A DNA stretch of 64,000 bases from Nostoc sp. UHCC 0926 (GTDB taxonomy: Bacteria; Cyanobacteriota; Cyanobacteriia; Cyanobacteriales; Nostocaceae), in the NCBI RefSeq assembly GCF_028623165.1, contig NZ_CP117770.1, positions 62,001-126,000 on the forward strand, written 5' to 3'. A program made the position numbers and the translations under genes. Below, piece by piece: positions 7,410 through 15,964 of this stretch; positions within the stretch are counted from its first letter, which is position 1, and each line of letters opens with the position of its first letter. The notes below the pieces were generated by a model. The model saw only the letters and a list, made by a program, of their open reading frames with translations. It searched no databases and was not told the DNA's origin.

Positions 7410-8420
7410 ATGAACTACAGCGCAGATTCTTTACCTGAGATCAAACTCATTCCCCTTGATCGTGAAGCTCTACATTTCACACAGCCAGGAGAAACTAGAA
7501 GACCACCAACCGATATTCGGTGGGTAAAAGTTCTGGAATTTTTACGCAGCAACAATCTCGCACTCAACAGCCGCAAACTCTACGAACGCGAACTCAAAAG
7601 GTTTTTGACTTGGAGTGAGCTACATTATCATGAACTGCGTCCACGTCACCTTGCGCTATATAAAGAATATCTCCGTGATGAAATACGGACTGATGCAGGT
7701 AAACCGCTTTCAAAAAGCAGCATCAATGCGGGAATTGCGGCACTCAAAAGCTTTTTTAAATGGATGTGCTATACGTATCCTGAAATTATTGCTACTAATC
7801 CCACACTGGGGATTAAACTGGAAAAAGTACCACTGCCACCAGCCCAGAGTTTAACCCCAGAACAGATGGAACAGGTTTGGTCAGCGTTAGAGTTATTGGG
7901 AGAAACAAAGCAACGAGATACAGCACTCGTTCACATTCTCAGTCATGGACTGCGGGCTGGGGAAGTTGTACAGCTAAATGTTGGCTCATTTGATGGCAAG
8001 CTGCTATTTTTACCAGACACCAAAATCAATGAACCACGCTTAGTTCCACTGCGAAAAGAGAGTCGGGAAGTTTTAGCAGAGTATTTGCTTACGCGCTCAC
8101 AGCAAGGAGAGGTGTTAAACAGCGACTTCCCACTGATGATTTCACACCATGCTTCATACAAGGGTGAACGCTTGAGTTATCACGGCATCTACTTCGCTGT
8201 AGAAAAAATTGGTGAAATAGCTCACATTGACGATTTACATCCTCACTCCTTTCGTCACACCTACGCTACTGACTTATTGCTATTGGGAGTTGACCCCAGC
8301 CATGCACGAAAATTAACAGGGCATCAAAGCGAGAAAGCGTTTCGGCGCTATACCCTTCGCAGTGAGCAAGAAGCGGCGATCGCTGCTTACTATCGCGCGA
8401 TTGGCGAAGAAGCGGAGTAA
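7410..8420 (+). CDS. Tyrosine recombinase (XerC/XerD-like site-specific integrase)
   Basis: A 336-residue tyrosine recombinase. It has an N-terminal SAM-like core-binding domain (about 35-130) and a catalytic domain with R182 (SHGLRAGEV), H279-x-x-R282 (HPHSFRHTYA), GHQ and nucleophile Y314 (RRYTL). All catalytic positions are present, so it should be active in strand exchange, for example as a plasmid-dimer resolvase or in integration/excision. The short AT-rich leader contains the direct repeat aatacttaatactt. The next gene starts four bases after its stop, so the two are probably co-transcribed. Confidence 0.88.
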   Translation: MNYSADSLPEIKLIPLDREALHFTQPGETRRPPTDIRWVKVLEFLRSNNLALNSRKLYERELKRFLTWSELHYHELRPRHLALYKEYLRDEIRTDAGKPLSKSSINAGIAALKSFFKWMCYTYPEIIATNPTLGIKLEKVPLPPAQSLTPEQMEQVWSALELLGETKQRDTALVHILSHGLRAGEVVQLNVGSFDGKLLFLPDTKINEPRLVPLRKESREVLAEYLLTRSQQGEVLNSDFPLMISHHASYKGERLSYHGIYFAVEKIGEIAHIDDLHPHSFRHTYATDLLLLGVDPSHARKLTGHQSEKAFRRYTLRSEQEAAIAAYYRAIGEEAE

Positions 8421-8423
8421 GGT

Positions 8424-8891
8424 ATGCCGAAGCCGTTAGACCCCAAGTGTCAGCTATGTTCCAAATTACCAACAACCCAAGCTAAAGTGCTGCATGGAAC
8501 AGCAGGGGACGGGTGTTGGAATCCACGCATTTGCCACAATCGCCGCTCATTCTATCGCCACCGCTCCCAGAATAATTCAGCAGAAATTGATACAATCGCA
8601 GTCGAAGCACCAGCAACATATTTTGCAGTGCTATATCTATATAAAGAACCAGGCGATAAACCATTACACGCTATGTCGGCAGAACTCTGGCTGGGACAAC
8701 AGCCTATTTGTCGCCTGGAACCAATTCACTGCTTTGGGCTAACGGCTGGCAAGATCCGCGCCTATACAGATCAGGTGTTGCAGGCGTTTGCTAAACAATA
8801 CAGTGTTTCACTCTATCAATATAAAGATATGTTTGAGATTGCCTCAAACTACTGCCCAGTACGACCCTGCCCGTTACATCCAGAATCCTAG
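8424..8891 (+). CDS. Cys-rich hypothetical protein coupled to the recombinase
   Basis: A 155-residue protein that I cannot name. The N-terminus has Cys pairs (CQLC, then CWNPRICHNRRSFYRHR) and the C-terminus has NYCPVRPCPLHPES, suggesting bound zinc. The middle (YFAVLYLYKEPGDKPLHA) looks like a small beta-rich fold. It is sandwiched without gaps between the recombinase and the next unknown gene (4-base and 2-base spacings), so it may assist or regulate recombination. No signal peptide or membrane helix is seen. Confidence 0.7.
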   Translation: MPKPLDPKCQLCSKLPTTQAKVLHGTAGDGCWNPRICHNRRSFYRHRSQNNSAEIDTIAVEAPATYFAVLYLYKEPGDKPLHAMSAELWLGQQPICRLEPIHCFGLTAGKIRAYTDQVLQAFAKQYSVSLYQYKDMFEIASNYCPVRPCPLHPES

Positions 8892-8893
8892 AG

Positions 8894-9598
8894 ATGACCA
8901 CATATCGCCAATTAACAATCTGGGATGTATTAGATGAATTGTCTGAATCTCCAGCGACATCCTCACTTGTGCCGATGTGGGAATGTTTAGATGCGGAGCT
9001 AGAAAATTTACCAATAGAGGCACAGTTATCAACCGCAGCGCTTGCCTTCAGTCAGATTGCAGATATTCTTAAGTCTCGTGCCGAAGTGCTGTTGCAAGAT
9101 ACCCGCGATGGGCTACGCCCCGCCGTAGGCGATCGCAATAGTCTTTTGGGGCCAATTGTTAGCACCGATCTCTTTGCTGGTTTAGTGCGGACAACAATGC
9201 ACCTAGATTTAGATGATTTGATTGAACCGCAAACACCACAAACCTTTAAACCACACGGCCCACACCAATTTTCATATCCTACGGAGTTGGGTGATTCTGT
9301 AGCAGCACCTGTTGAAAAAGCGAATGTTTTGGCAATGCTCGATGAGGTGACAACTTTAGAAGATGTCCGCAATTTGGCATCAGATGAGGATGTGGAAAAA
9401 TGGCACAGCGCCATCGCTAACTACCTGATAAATGTCAAAGATGAGATTTCTTTAGTTAAACTGCAACGTGTGTTGCAAATGCCGATGGTAGAAGTATGGT
9501 TGGGATTATTGCTTGGTGGGTTTACATTAGAACAACGTGGTGATTTTTATCACAACCATAATGTCTGGGTGAAAAGCTCTCCTTCCTACTACCAATAA
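8894..9598 (+). CDS. Hypothetical protein, third gene of the recombinase operon
   Basis: A 234-residue acidic, mostly helical protein with no recognisable family. The N-terminus MTTYRQLTIWDVLDEL recalls short conserved openings of plasmid proteins in Nostocales. The C-terminal part (VKLQRVLQMPMVEVWLGLLLGG) resembles a winged-helix or HTH segment. A palindromic repeat seems to be inserted in frame at 9105-9136, encoding the segment RDGLRPAVGDRN. Start ATG 8894 lies two bases after the upstream stop. Confidence 0.65.
   Translation: MTTYRQLTIWDVLDELSESPATSSLVPMWECLDAELENLPIEAQLSTAALAFSQIADILKSRAEVLLQDTRDGLRPAVGDRNSLLGPIVSTDLFAGLVRTTMHLDLDDLIEPQTPQTFKPHGPHQFSYPTELGDSVAAPVEKANVLAMLDEVTTLEDVRNLASDEDVEKWHSAIANYLINVKDEISLVKLQRVLQMPMVEVWLGLLLGGFTLEQRGDFYHNHNVWVKSSPSYYQ
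9105..9136. repeat. Palindromic mini-repeat inserted in a coding region
   Basis: gcgatgggctacg (9105-9117) pairs with cgtaggcgatcgc (9124-9136), matching at 11 of 13 positions across a short G/C loop. The unit ends in the GCGATCGC-like octamer. Nostocales genomes contain many interspersed palindromes of this kind. This copy leaves the host gene open, adding an Arg/Gly/Pro-rich loop to the protein. Confidence 0.6.
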
Positions 9599-9709
9599 CA
9601 ATACATTCGCCATATAGGAGAGTTCGCGAACGCTTACCGCTTTCATACACCGAGTTAATTGTTGCATTGTGTCTTTGTTGGATTAACCTCTTGTTTACTA
9701 GCTGTATCG

Positions 9710-9831
9710 TCACTTTTGCTGTCTCCAAACAAGGTTGTACTCTCTCTCAACTGCTGGCAGCTTTGCCTGCAAGGATGACAGATACGGTTTAGCTTGTTTC
9801 CTCAACCCCTGCAACTGCAAAATGCTTTAAA
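9710..9831 (-). pseudogene. 3' remnant of a lost gene, copy B
   Basis: On the minus strand the segment reads LQGLRKQAKPYLSSLQAKL, then VEREYNLVWRQQK and a TGA at 9710-9712. The same C-terminal sequence occurs in copy A at 10384-10655 (GLGKQAKPYLSSLQAKL, EREYKIEWKQQK). Copy B loses its 5' part at about 9831. The two remnants flank an intact small gene. The original protein is not identifiable. Confidence 0.55.
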
Positions 9832-9973
9832 CCCTTGATTTATCGTTACAATAGTATTAGTAGTTAATAACTCCCAGAGGGTTAGTCTGAGCGCTATTGA
9901 GCTTACTCGTCGTCAGAAGATTCCTTATCTTCTTCGTCATCCTTGTCAAAATTTGTATTGCTGAGGGGGACTT

Positions 9974-10342
9974 ATGGGTGAATCGAAACGCCGAAAGGCA
10001 ATATTAGGCAATCACTATGGTTTGCCTAATATTTTCAATGAAGTCCAATCAATGTGGACGCAGATTAATTTCTCAATCAAGCGAGTCAAAGATTCTGATA
10101 ATGGATGTTTACTTGTTCAGTGTTCCAACAACGATCGAGGATTCCATCAAGACACTATTGCCCAAGTTCAAAAAGAAATAGAAAATTGGAAATGTGATTT
10201 GGATATTCCTATCTTGATCCAAGTTCTTCCGAGGGGAGTTAAAAATTCAGAAACTAAACTTTTTGATGGGTTTGTTACCCTTTGGTGCAATTGTCCTAAA
10301 TTTGAATTGTGGCGAGAAATATTTGAAACTAAACGAGTTTAG
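9974..10342 (+). CDS. Hypothetical protein (MGESKRRK start)
   Basis: A 122-residue soluble protein starting MGESKRRKAILGNHYG, an opening found in a number of small cyanobacterial and proteobacterial proteins of unknown function. Most of the rest is mixed alpha/beta, with a CSNN segment, a central IPILIQVLPRG strand and WCNCPKFELW. The ATG follows gaggggg at good spacing. The gene sits between two remnants of one deleted gene, so it may have arrived with the rearrangement that broke that gene. Just upstream, 9903-9965 on the minus strand could encode an acidic C-terminal tail (DKDDEEDKESSDDE), another probable remnant. Confidence 0.6.
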   Translation: MGESKRRKAILGNHYGLPNIFNEVQSMWTQINFSIKRVKDSDNGCLLVQCSNNDRGFHQDTIAQVQKEIENWKCDLDIPILIQVLPRGVKNSETKLFDGFVTLWCNCPKFELWREIFETKRV

Positions 10343-10383
10343 TAAACTTTGTTGCATTAAATTATTGTTTCCTAGCTGCACCA

Positions 10384-10655
10384 TCATTTCTGTTGCTTCC
10401 ACTCGATTTTGTACTCCCGTTCCATAGTCGCCAGCAATTTTGCCTGCAACGAAGATAAATAAGGTTTAGCTTGTTTCCCCAACCCCTGTAACAGCCAATC
10501 CACAGAAGAGTCACGGTTAGCCACTTCATGCAACTGCCGTAACCTCACACATAGCTGCTGCATGAATTGGCAATCTTCATCAAGCAGTTCGAGTGATTTC
10601 AGGTGTTCGATTTTTACGGTGTAGTCGCCGTCCCAGGTCTGGACTGTACTTTACA
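10384..10655 (-). pseudogene. 3' remnant of a lost gene, copy A
   Basis: A minus-strand frame of about 86 codons without a start. It reads VQTWDGDYTVKIEHLKSLEL at the upstream end, FMQQLCVRLRQLHEVANRDS in the middle and REYKIEWKQQK before the stop (TGA, 10384-10386). It is cut at about 10655, where an IS630-type transposase remnant begins on the other strand. It shares its last ~35 codons with copy B. The IS insertion or an associated deletion probably removed the 5' part. Family not recognised. Confidence 0.55.
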
Positions 10656-10663
10656 CGCAAAAA

Positions 10664-11298
10664 AAAACAATCCACGCCAGTGAGCGATATACAGAGCGAG
10701 TACAAAAACTCAGAGCAGAGTATTGGACAACCATTGGCTTTGTGAAGCTAGCTGACTTGGTATTTATCGATGAAGCCGGAGCGGAGCCGGAGACGCTCCG
10801 CCTCCGGTTAACATAGCGATGACTAGACACTTCGCTCGTTCGCCTCAAGGTAGTCGTGCTTATGGTGAACGTCCTGATGGGCGTGGAAAAAATGTGACGA
10901 TGATTGGAGCAATGTCAACAGAAGGTATCATTGCTGCTATGACTTTTACTGGTGGTACTAATAAGTCTGCTTTTGTTACCTATGTTACTCAGGTTTTAGT
11001 TCCAAATCTTTGGCCTGGGGCAAGTGTAGTCATGGATAACTTCAGTTCTCATAAGATTAAAAGCATCAAGGAAGCAATTGAAGCTGTTGGGGCCCGTTTG
11101 GTATATTTATCACCTTATTCTCCTGATTTTTCGCTAATTGAGAACTGTTGGTCAAAGGTGAAAGAGTTTTTGCGAGCGCAAGCTGCTAGAACGTACCAAG
11201 AATTAGATCAAGCCATCACAAATGCCCTAGATGCAGTAACTAAAAAAGACATTATTGGATGGTTCACTCACTGCTGTTACTATATTGCACCCAACTGA
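10664..11298 (+). pseudogene. IS630-family transposase, 5'-truncated and frameshifted
   Basis: The DDE domain of an IS630/Tc1-mariner-like transposase. The first frame reads ERYTERVQKLRAEYW up to LADLVFIDEAG (first Asp). After a 26-bp insertion at 10782-10807 the frame shifts and continues MTRHFARSPQGSRAYGERPD, then SVVMDNFSSHK (second Asp) and YSPDFSLIENCWSKVK (third acidic residue), ending CYYIAPN. Removing exactly 26 bases restores one frame (EAG-VNIA-MTRHF). The N-terminal HTH half is missing. The element cannot make an active transposase. The 3' flank tgagaaccgctataat recurs at about 13277-13292. Confidence 0.82.
10782..10807. repeat. 26-bp GC-rich palindromic insertion
   Basis: The region ccggagcggagccggaga/cgctccgcctccgg is an imperfect palindrome inside the IS630 transposase frame. 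Its deletion reconnects both halves of the transposase, which shows it is an insertion and not ancestral sequence. It is one of several GC-rich palindromic units in the window (compare 62286-62378 and about 29360-29400). Confidence 0.7.
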
Positions 11299-11719
11299 GA
11301 ACCGCTATAATTGCAGCAATTATTGTAGGACTCATAATAAATTAAGATTGCTAATAAAAACAAATATATTGATTTTAGTTGATATTATCGGCTGTCTATC
11401 AAAATAACGGTAATTTGGTACAATATTTTACTTTAAGAGCCAAGCAAACCTCACCACCTAAAGGTTTTGTCAATGGCTTTAAAAAAAATTAGTGATTTGA
11501 GAAGTTACTATGATATGGGTTTACTGGGAACCTAAAACCACTCCTAACCCTCCCGAATATTTCCCGACATTCTCCCCAACTGGTGACAGCATAGACAACG
11601 CCGCCGCCGCTCCCAACACCTGACCCGGATTTCTCACAAAGCTTGAAGAAATAGGGGTCAAAAACTGCCAAAATGTATATTGCAAAGCAATTCCAGGAGT
11701 TTGAAGTATAGCCCTTAAT
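11299..11719. other. Region downstream of the IS remnant with a minus-strand frame fragment
   Basis: The first part is the IS630 3' flank followed by AT-rich sequence. On the minus strand, about 11713 down to a TAA at 11521-11523, an open frame without ATG reads TFWQFLTPISSSFVRNPGQV, then an Ala-rich LGAAAALSMLSP and VGENVGKYSGGLG. It follows the stop of the RTX-like gene directly. It may be a decayed membrane-protein end or chance; I do not call it a gene. Confidence 0.3.
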
Positions 11720-13147
11720 TTAGACCAAAGTACTGTAGTTCAAAGAGCCATCTGCAAAGATAAAATTCTCAAAACCTGTTGTGGACATTGTAATAACATT
11801 TTTATTGTTATTGAAGCTGATGTTAACTGGGTTTAGGGCATTGCCTGAAGTTACACCAGAAAAAGTGAGTTCAGAGCGATTGAAAGCACTGAGGTCTAAG
11901 GTGTCAAAACCTTTTCCACCATCCACAGTCCCAGTACCAAACCCTTTGAAGTAGTCATTTCCAGTGCCTAGATCAATGTTGATACCGCCACCAATAGTAA
12001 CTTTTTGTTGAACTCCATCGATGGTACTGGTGGATGTAATTTTATCATTGCCATCGCCAGTCTTAATAGTTCCTTTTCCATAGATGCCATAGGCAGTACC
12101 ACCATTTTTTGTTGTAGCCTGTCCGGTAAGAATGTCACCACCATTCCCAGTATCAATTACTCCGTCGTTAGAGATACCTATCCCAAATCCGCTGTCGCCG
12201 TAAACGACAGCCTCATCACCAGTGCCAGTGCCAGTGATCGTGTCATTTCCGGCCCCTGTATTCAGATTGCCATTATTGCTGATGCCAGTCCCTGGAGCGT
12301 CATAGCCAAACGCAGGCTCAAATCCGCCGTCGCCGCCAATACCGATGCCAGCGATCATATCATTTCCGTCTCCGGTATCCAGTTGCCCAGTGTTGCTGAT
12401 ACCTATCCCAAATCCGCCGTTGCCGCCAAAGTGACCCGAACCACCAGTGCCGCCGTGACCAGTGCCAGTGATCGTGTCATTGCCCAACCCAGTATTCAGT
12501 TTGCCACTATTACTGATGCCTGTTCCAGTACTACCATCGATGCCAATGCGATCGTCACCAGGAGTGCCGCCCTGACCAGTGCCAGTGATAATGTCATCGC
12601 CCAACCCAGTATTCAGTTTGCCACTGTTGCTGATGCCAGTCCCAAATCCACCTTTGCCGGCACCACGGAATTCGCCGCTGCCGTAACCGCCGTTGCCGCC
12701 AGTGCCATTGCTGATGATAGTATCGTTGCCCAACCCAGTATTAAGGATGCCACTGTTACTGATGCCAGTCCCTGTACCGCCACCGCTGCCAGCACTGCCA
12801 AAATTGGGATCATCAACACCAAAATCACTTGCGCCATTGCCTCCACGACCCCCAATACCCTTGCTGATGATAGCGTCGTCACCCGACCCAGCATTCAGAT
12901 TGCCATTATTGCTGATGCCGATTCCAGCACTGCCTTTGCTGCCATCGACGTTTTTACCGATAACACCATCAGCCCCTTTACCACCAGTGCCGTTGCCTTT
13001 AATGGTGTCCTTTCCTAAGCCTGTATAAATGAAACCTCCAGTTAAAATATCAATCCCAATTGCGGGAAATTTATTTAAATCTTCCCCAATTAAAGTGTCG
13101 TCACCAGCAGTGCCTGTGAAATTGGGTGGAACCGTAAGTCTAGGCAT
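11720..13147 (-). CDS. RTX-like Gly/Asp-rich repeat protein, probably secreted
   Basis: A 475-residue protein built from about eight imperfect repeats of 30-47 residues. Each has the pattern GISNSGxLNTGxGNDTIxGxGxGGxGG, that is, hemolysin-type Ca-binding-like GxGNDxI turns alternating with Asn/Ser-rich beta strands. The N-terminus has the classic NFTGTAGDDTLIG opening and the C-terminus has FGTGTVDGGKGFDTLDLS and an FENFIFADG tail. Many RTX proteins with such an end are exported through type I secretion without a cleaved signal; no ABC exporter is in view. ATG at 13147 follows GGAGG (13157-13161) by nine bases, better than the upstream in-frame TTG. Confidence 0.8.
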   Translation of the reverse strand: MPRLTVPPNFTGTAGDDTLIGEDLNKFPAIGIDILTGGFIYTGLGKDTIKGNGTGGKGADGVIGKNVDGSKGSAGIGISNNGNLNAGSGDDAIISKGIGGRGGNGASDFGVDDPNFGSAGSGGGTGTGISNSGILNTGLGNDTIISNGTGGNGGYGSGEFRGAGKGGFGTGISNSGKLNTGLGDDIITGTGQGGTPGDDRIGIDGSTGTGISNSGKLNTGLGNDTITGTGHGGTGGSGHFGGNGGFGIGISNTGQLDTGDGNDMIAGIGIGGDGGFEPAFGYDAPGTGISNNGNLNTGAGNDTITGTGTGDEAVVYGDSGFGIGISNDGVIDTGNGGDILTGQATTKNGGTAYGIYGKGTIKTGDGNDKITSTSTIDGVQQKVTIGGGINIDLGTGNDYFKGFGTGTVDGGKGFDTLDLSAFNRSELTFSGVTSGNALNPVNISFNNNKNVITMSTTGFENFIFADGSLNYSTLV

Positions 13148-13244
13148 AATCAAAATCCTCCAAATTCAGATTAGTATGGTCAGTTGGTAGAGTCAATGGG
13201 AGCTATTATGCCCCACACCTCTCTGTTAATTGTAGGAGCACAGC

Positions 13245-13292
13245 ATTGCTGTGCCCTATTGTGTATTGCATCCAAACGAGAACCGCTATAAT
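13245..13292 (+). repeat. Remnant matching the IS630 3' end
   Basis: The segment tattgcatccaaacgagaac followed by cgctataat closely matches the 3' end of the IS630 remnant at about 11281-11314 (tattgcacccaactgagaac, cgctataat). It is probably a solo end left by a second copy, or the other boundary of a rearrangement covering the RTX-like gene. It lies directly before the thioredoxin-like gene. Confidence 0.5.
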
Positions 13293-13314
13293 CACAGTTC
13301 ATCATATATGTAAT

Positions 13315-13842
13315 ATGGCTATCAAACACCCTGTTTTACTTGCACTGTTACCGCTCTCCATTCTCTGTGTTAGTACGGCTTCCGTCTCTGCACTTCATTC
13401 GCCAAGACCAACAGCACTAGCGCTTACCAAGGACAATCAAAAGTCCCCATCAATCATCTTCTTCCTGCCCAAAGAACGGCCTCAGACTGGAGTCGGTTGG
13501 TCAATCACCACCACTTCTGGGGAGGCAGAACTAGCCTTAGCCAAGCATTTGGTGAACATCAAGGCAAAGGAATATGTCGCTTGGTGGTGTCCTCACTGTC
13601 ATGAACAGAAGCTGCTCTTTGGTAAAGAAGCCTACCAAATAATCAACTCCAGCATCAAGGTGGAGTGCGACAAGAGAGGTTTAAACGCTCATCCAGATTG
13701 GTGCGATGCGGCGAAAATCCCAGGTGTACCAACTTGGGTCATCAATGGACATCAGTATAGTGGGGTACAGAACCTCAAGGAGTTAGCTAAAGCTTCTGGC
13801 TACAAGGGAGATATGAATTTTCGCTACATCCAAAGTGAATAA
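13315..13842 (+). CDS. Exported thioredoxin-like protein (VKOR C-terminal-domain type)
   Basis: About 175 residues. An N-terminal signal peptide (MAIKHPVLLALLPLSILCVS) is followed by a thioredoxin-like domain with the redox motif WWCPHCHEQKLLFG, the cis-Pro loop GVPTWVINGHQYSG, and extra cysteines (VECD...HPDWCDAAKIPG). This pattern matches the thioredoxin domain that in cyanobacteria is often fused to vitamin K epoxide reductase. Here it stands alone. It should act in the periplasm or lumen in disulfide exchange. The neighbours (RTX protein, TPS exoprotein) are also exported, which fits a folding role (inference). ATG at 13315 is chosen because it starts the signal peptide. Confidence 0.8.
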   Translation: MAIKHPVLLALLPLSILCVSTASVSALHSPRPTALALTKDNQKSPSIIFFLPKERPQTGVGWSITTTSGEAELALAKHLVNIKAKEYVAWWCPHCHEQKLLFGKEAYQIINSSIKVECDKRGLNAHPDWCDAAKIPGVPTWVINGHQYSGVQNLKELAKASGYKGDMNFRYIQSE

Positions 13843-14501
13843 AGAGTATGTGTCGTGCGGTGTGGTTGCCATATTTTTAAACTTCTCTAAAATAATCGTT
13901 TTTTGTATGACCCGACTCTTGATCATATATTCTGTAATTAATTAGTACTAAATTTCCGTCAATGTCACTGTAAAACCAACGAATTTATTGTTTGTGACCA
14001 GTTGGCTAGAATCTCATGGTTTGTTGGATAATGTTGTAGAAATAAACTTGCATCCTTGGTTAACTGTTGCGTGTCTGCGGTCAACTGTAGACAAAATTCA
14101 TTGTTAGGAAATCATGATTTTCTGGTTTCGTCCTACACCATAGCTTCTCGACAATTAACTAGCATTTTTTTACTAACTTACCCATGACTCTAGTCATGGG
14201 TAAGTTGGTTTTTCAATTGATTATGCTTAATATCAAGCTGATAAACATCCAATCTGGAGATAAAATCAAGCATTTATGAATGCAAAAACTTTTTTATCAA
14301 TTTATTTTCCCTGGTATAATATATCTTGATAATTGATAGCAATTAGCAATATCTTGCTAAAAAAGCTATAAACAAATACCTGATTAAAAATTCGGGCTAA
14401 TTTTTTACCAGATTAGGTTGTTCAGTGGATATAAAGCTTTGTAATATCCCTTCAAAACATTTCTCGTGTTAACGTGCAGTTCCCAAAAATGTTCCTTACT
14501 A
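13843..14501. other. Intergenic region with a frame fragment and a strong hairpin
   Basis: About 660 bases with no intact gene. On the minus strand about 13877-13985, an open stretch reads IRWFYSDIDGNLVLINYRIY and ends FREV-stop; this could be a remnant of a small gene, at low confidence. The perfect hairpin at 14175-14206 is listed separately. The remainder up to the TpsB start is AT-rich and may contain its promoter. Confidence 0.4.
14175..14214 (+). terminator. Hairpin with U-tract, likely terminator
   Basis: aacttacccatgac (14175-14188) pairs perfectly with gtcatgggtaagtt (14193-14206) across a 4-base loop. Tgg then a run of T (ggtttttc) follows. The left side also has a T-run, so it could work in both directions. 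It separates the thioredoxin-like gene from the TPS locus. Confidence 0.65.
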
Positions 14502-15873
14502 ATGACCACTAAGCTCCCTAGAAAGATTACGGCTATGGGACTAATTGTGTTGCTTAACAGTGTTACTTCAAAACCATTAAAAGCACAGGTTCCAGCCCGT
14601 TCTCCTACAATCCCTCAAATTATCCCCAGAGATATGCAGCCGCCTTCGACTGCACCATTGCCTGTTCCACAGCCAGAGCGATCGCCTCCAAAAGAACAAT
14701 TGCTTCCACTTCCTAACTTAACTCCTGAGCCTGATGAACAATTGCCTAGTGATATTCCAACAACTATCATCGTCAGGTGACAAACCCGGCACGAATAAAT
14801 TAAATGTGTTTATCAAAGAGGCAAAAACCTTTAGCACTCAAGTAACTTTAGATAATGGGAGATCGCCCAGCATTGGCAGTTTCCAGAGAAGACTACAATT
14901 TAACGAGGCTAACCTATTAGGACTGGGAGATGATTTGGCTATAGGTTACAGTAACACAGATGGAAGTAATTTCTTTAATGTCAGTTACACGCTGCCACTT
15001 AATCCTCAAAATGGAACGCTTTCTTTTAACTATGGAACTGCCAACAGTAGTGTTATTGAACGTCCTTTTAATGTTTTAGATATTAAATCAACTTCTCGAT
15101 ACTATGAATTAACACTTCATCAACCGATAGTCCAATCCCCAAAAGAAGAATTTGCTGTTGGTCTAATTGCCTCTCGACGAGAAAGCGAAAATACCTATAG
15201 TCCATCGGGAGAACGCATACCTTTCCCTCTACTAGGATCTGATAATGAAGGACGCACCAGAATATCAGTATTACGATTTTTTCAAGAATGGATTACTCGT
15301 GATAAATATCAAATCTTTGCCCTGCGCTCACAATTTAATTTAGGTATCGGTGCATTTAACGCCACAGTTAATCAAGATGCCCCTGACAGTCGTTTTTTTT
15401 ATTGGTTTTTACAAGCTCAATGGATGCGGTTAATGGCTCGTGACACCTCAGTAATACTCCGCTTAAATACTCAATTAGCATCTAGATCACTACCACCTTT
15501 AGAACAGTTTACTCTTGGTGGAATTGAAAGCGTTCACGGTTATCGCCAGGATTTATTAGAGTCTGACAATGGTGCTTTTGTCTCTGCTGAAGTTCAAGTT
15601 CCAGTACTTCGCGTACCCAAGATTAATGGCGTATTGCAGGTTATTTCTTTTGCTGATATTGGTTTTGCATGGAATATTTTAGCTAAAGATAATCTTAACA
15701 CTGATACTCCGACTACTCTAGCTTCTCTTGGCTTGGGTTTGCGTTGGTCACAAGGTGATCGTTTCACCGCTCGTCTCGATTGGGGTATTCCTTTAGTATC
15801 AGTTGACGACTCAATACAAAGAACATGGCAAGAAAACGGACTGTATTTTTCTTTACAGCTTAACCCTTTTTAA
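14502..15873 (+). pseudogene. Two-partner-secretion transporter TpsB (ShlB/FhaC/HecB family), POTRA region lost
   Basis: The N-terminal piece (14502-14780) has a signal peptide (MTTKLPRKITAMGLIVLLNS) and the usual Pro-rich linker ending QLPSDIPTTIIVR, then TGA. The C-terminal piece, in another frame and open from 14734, starts near SSGDKPGTNKLNVFIKEAKTF and is a complete FhaC-type beta-barrel: NGRSPSIGSFQRRL, NEANLLGLGDDLAIGY, SVHGYRQDLL, and the C-terminal SLQLNPF. In intact family members about 140 residues with the POTRA domains lie between the two pieces. They are absent, and the two parts are out of frame. The barrel normally exports the TpsA protein, and POTRA recognises TpsA, so export is probably defective. 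Confidence 0.8.
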
Positions 15874-15964
15874 AACTTTTGTTTAAAATCCCTTTTATAA
15901 AGGTACACTATTAAAAATATTCTATTCAATAAATTTGAGATTTTTCTGAGTTGAGGCAAATCTG

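Noticed and set aside
11720-13147. CRISPR array or long plus-strand genes in the repetitive region
   Set aside because: The periodicity comes from protein repeats of the minus-strand RTX-like gene; units vary in length and sequence. The long plus-strand frames (for example 12005-13018) are by-products of this bias and have no RBS.
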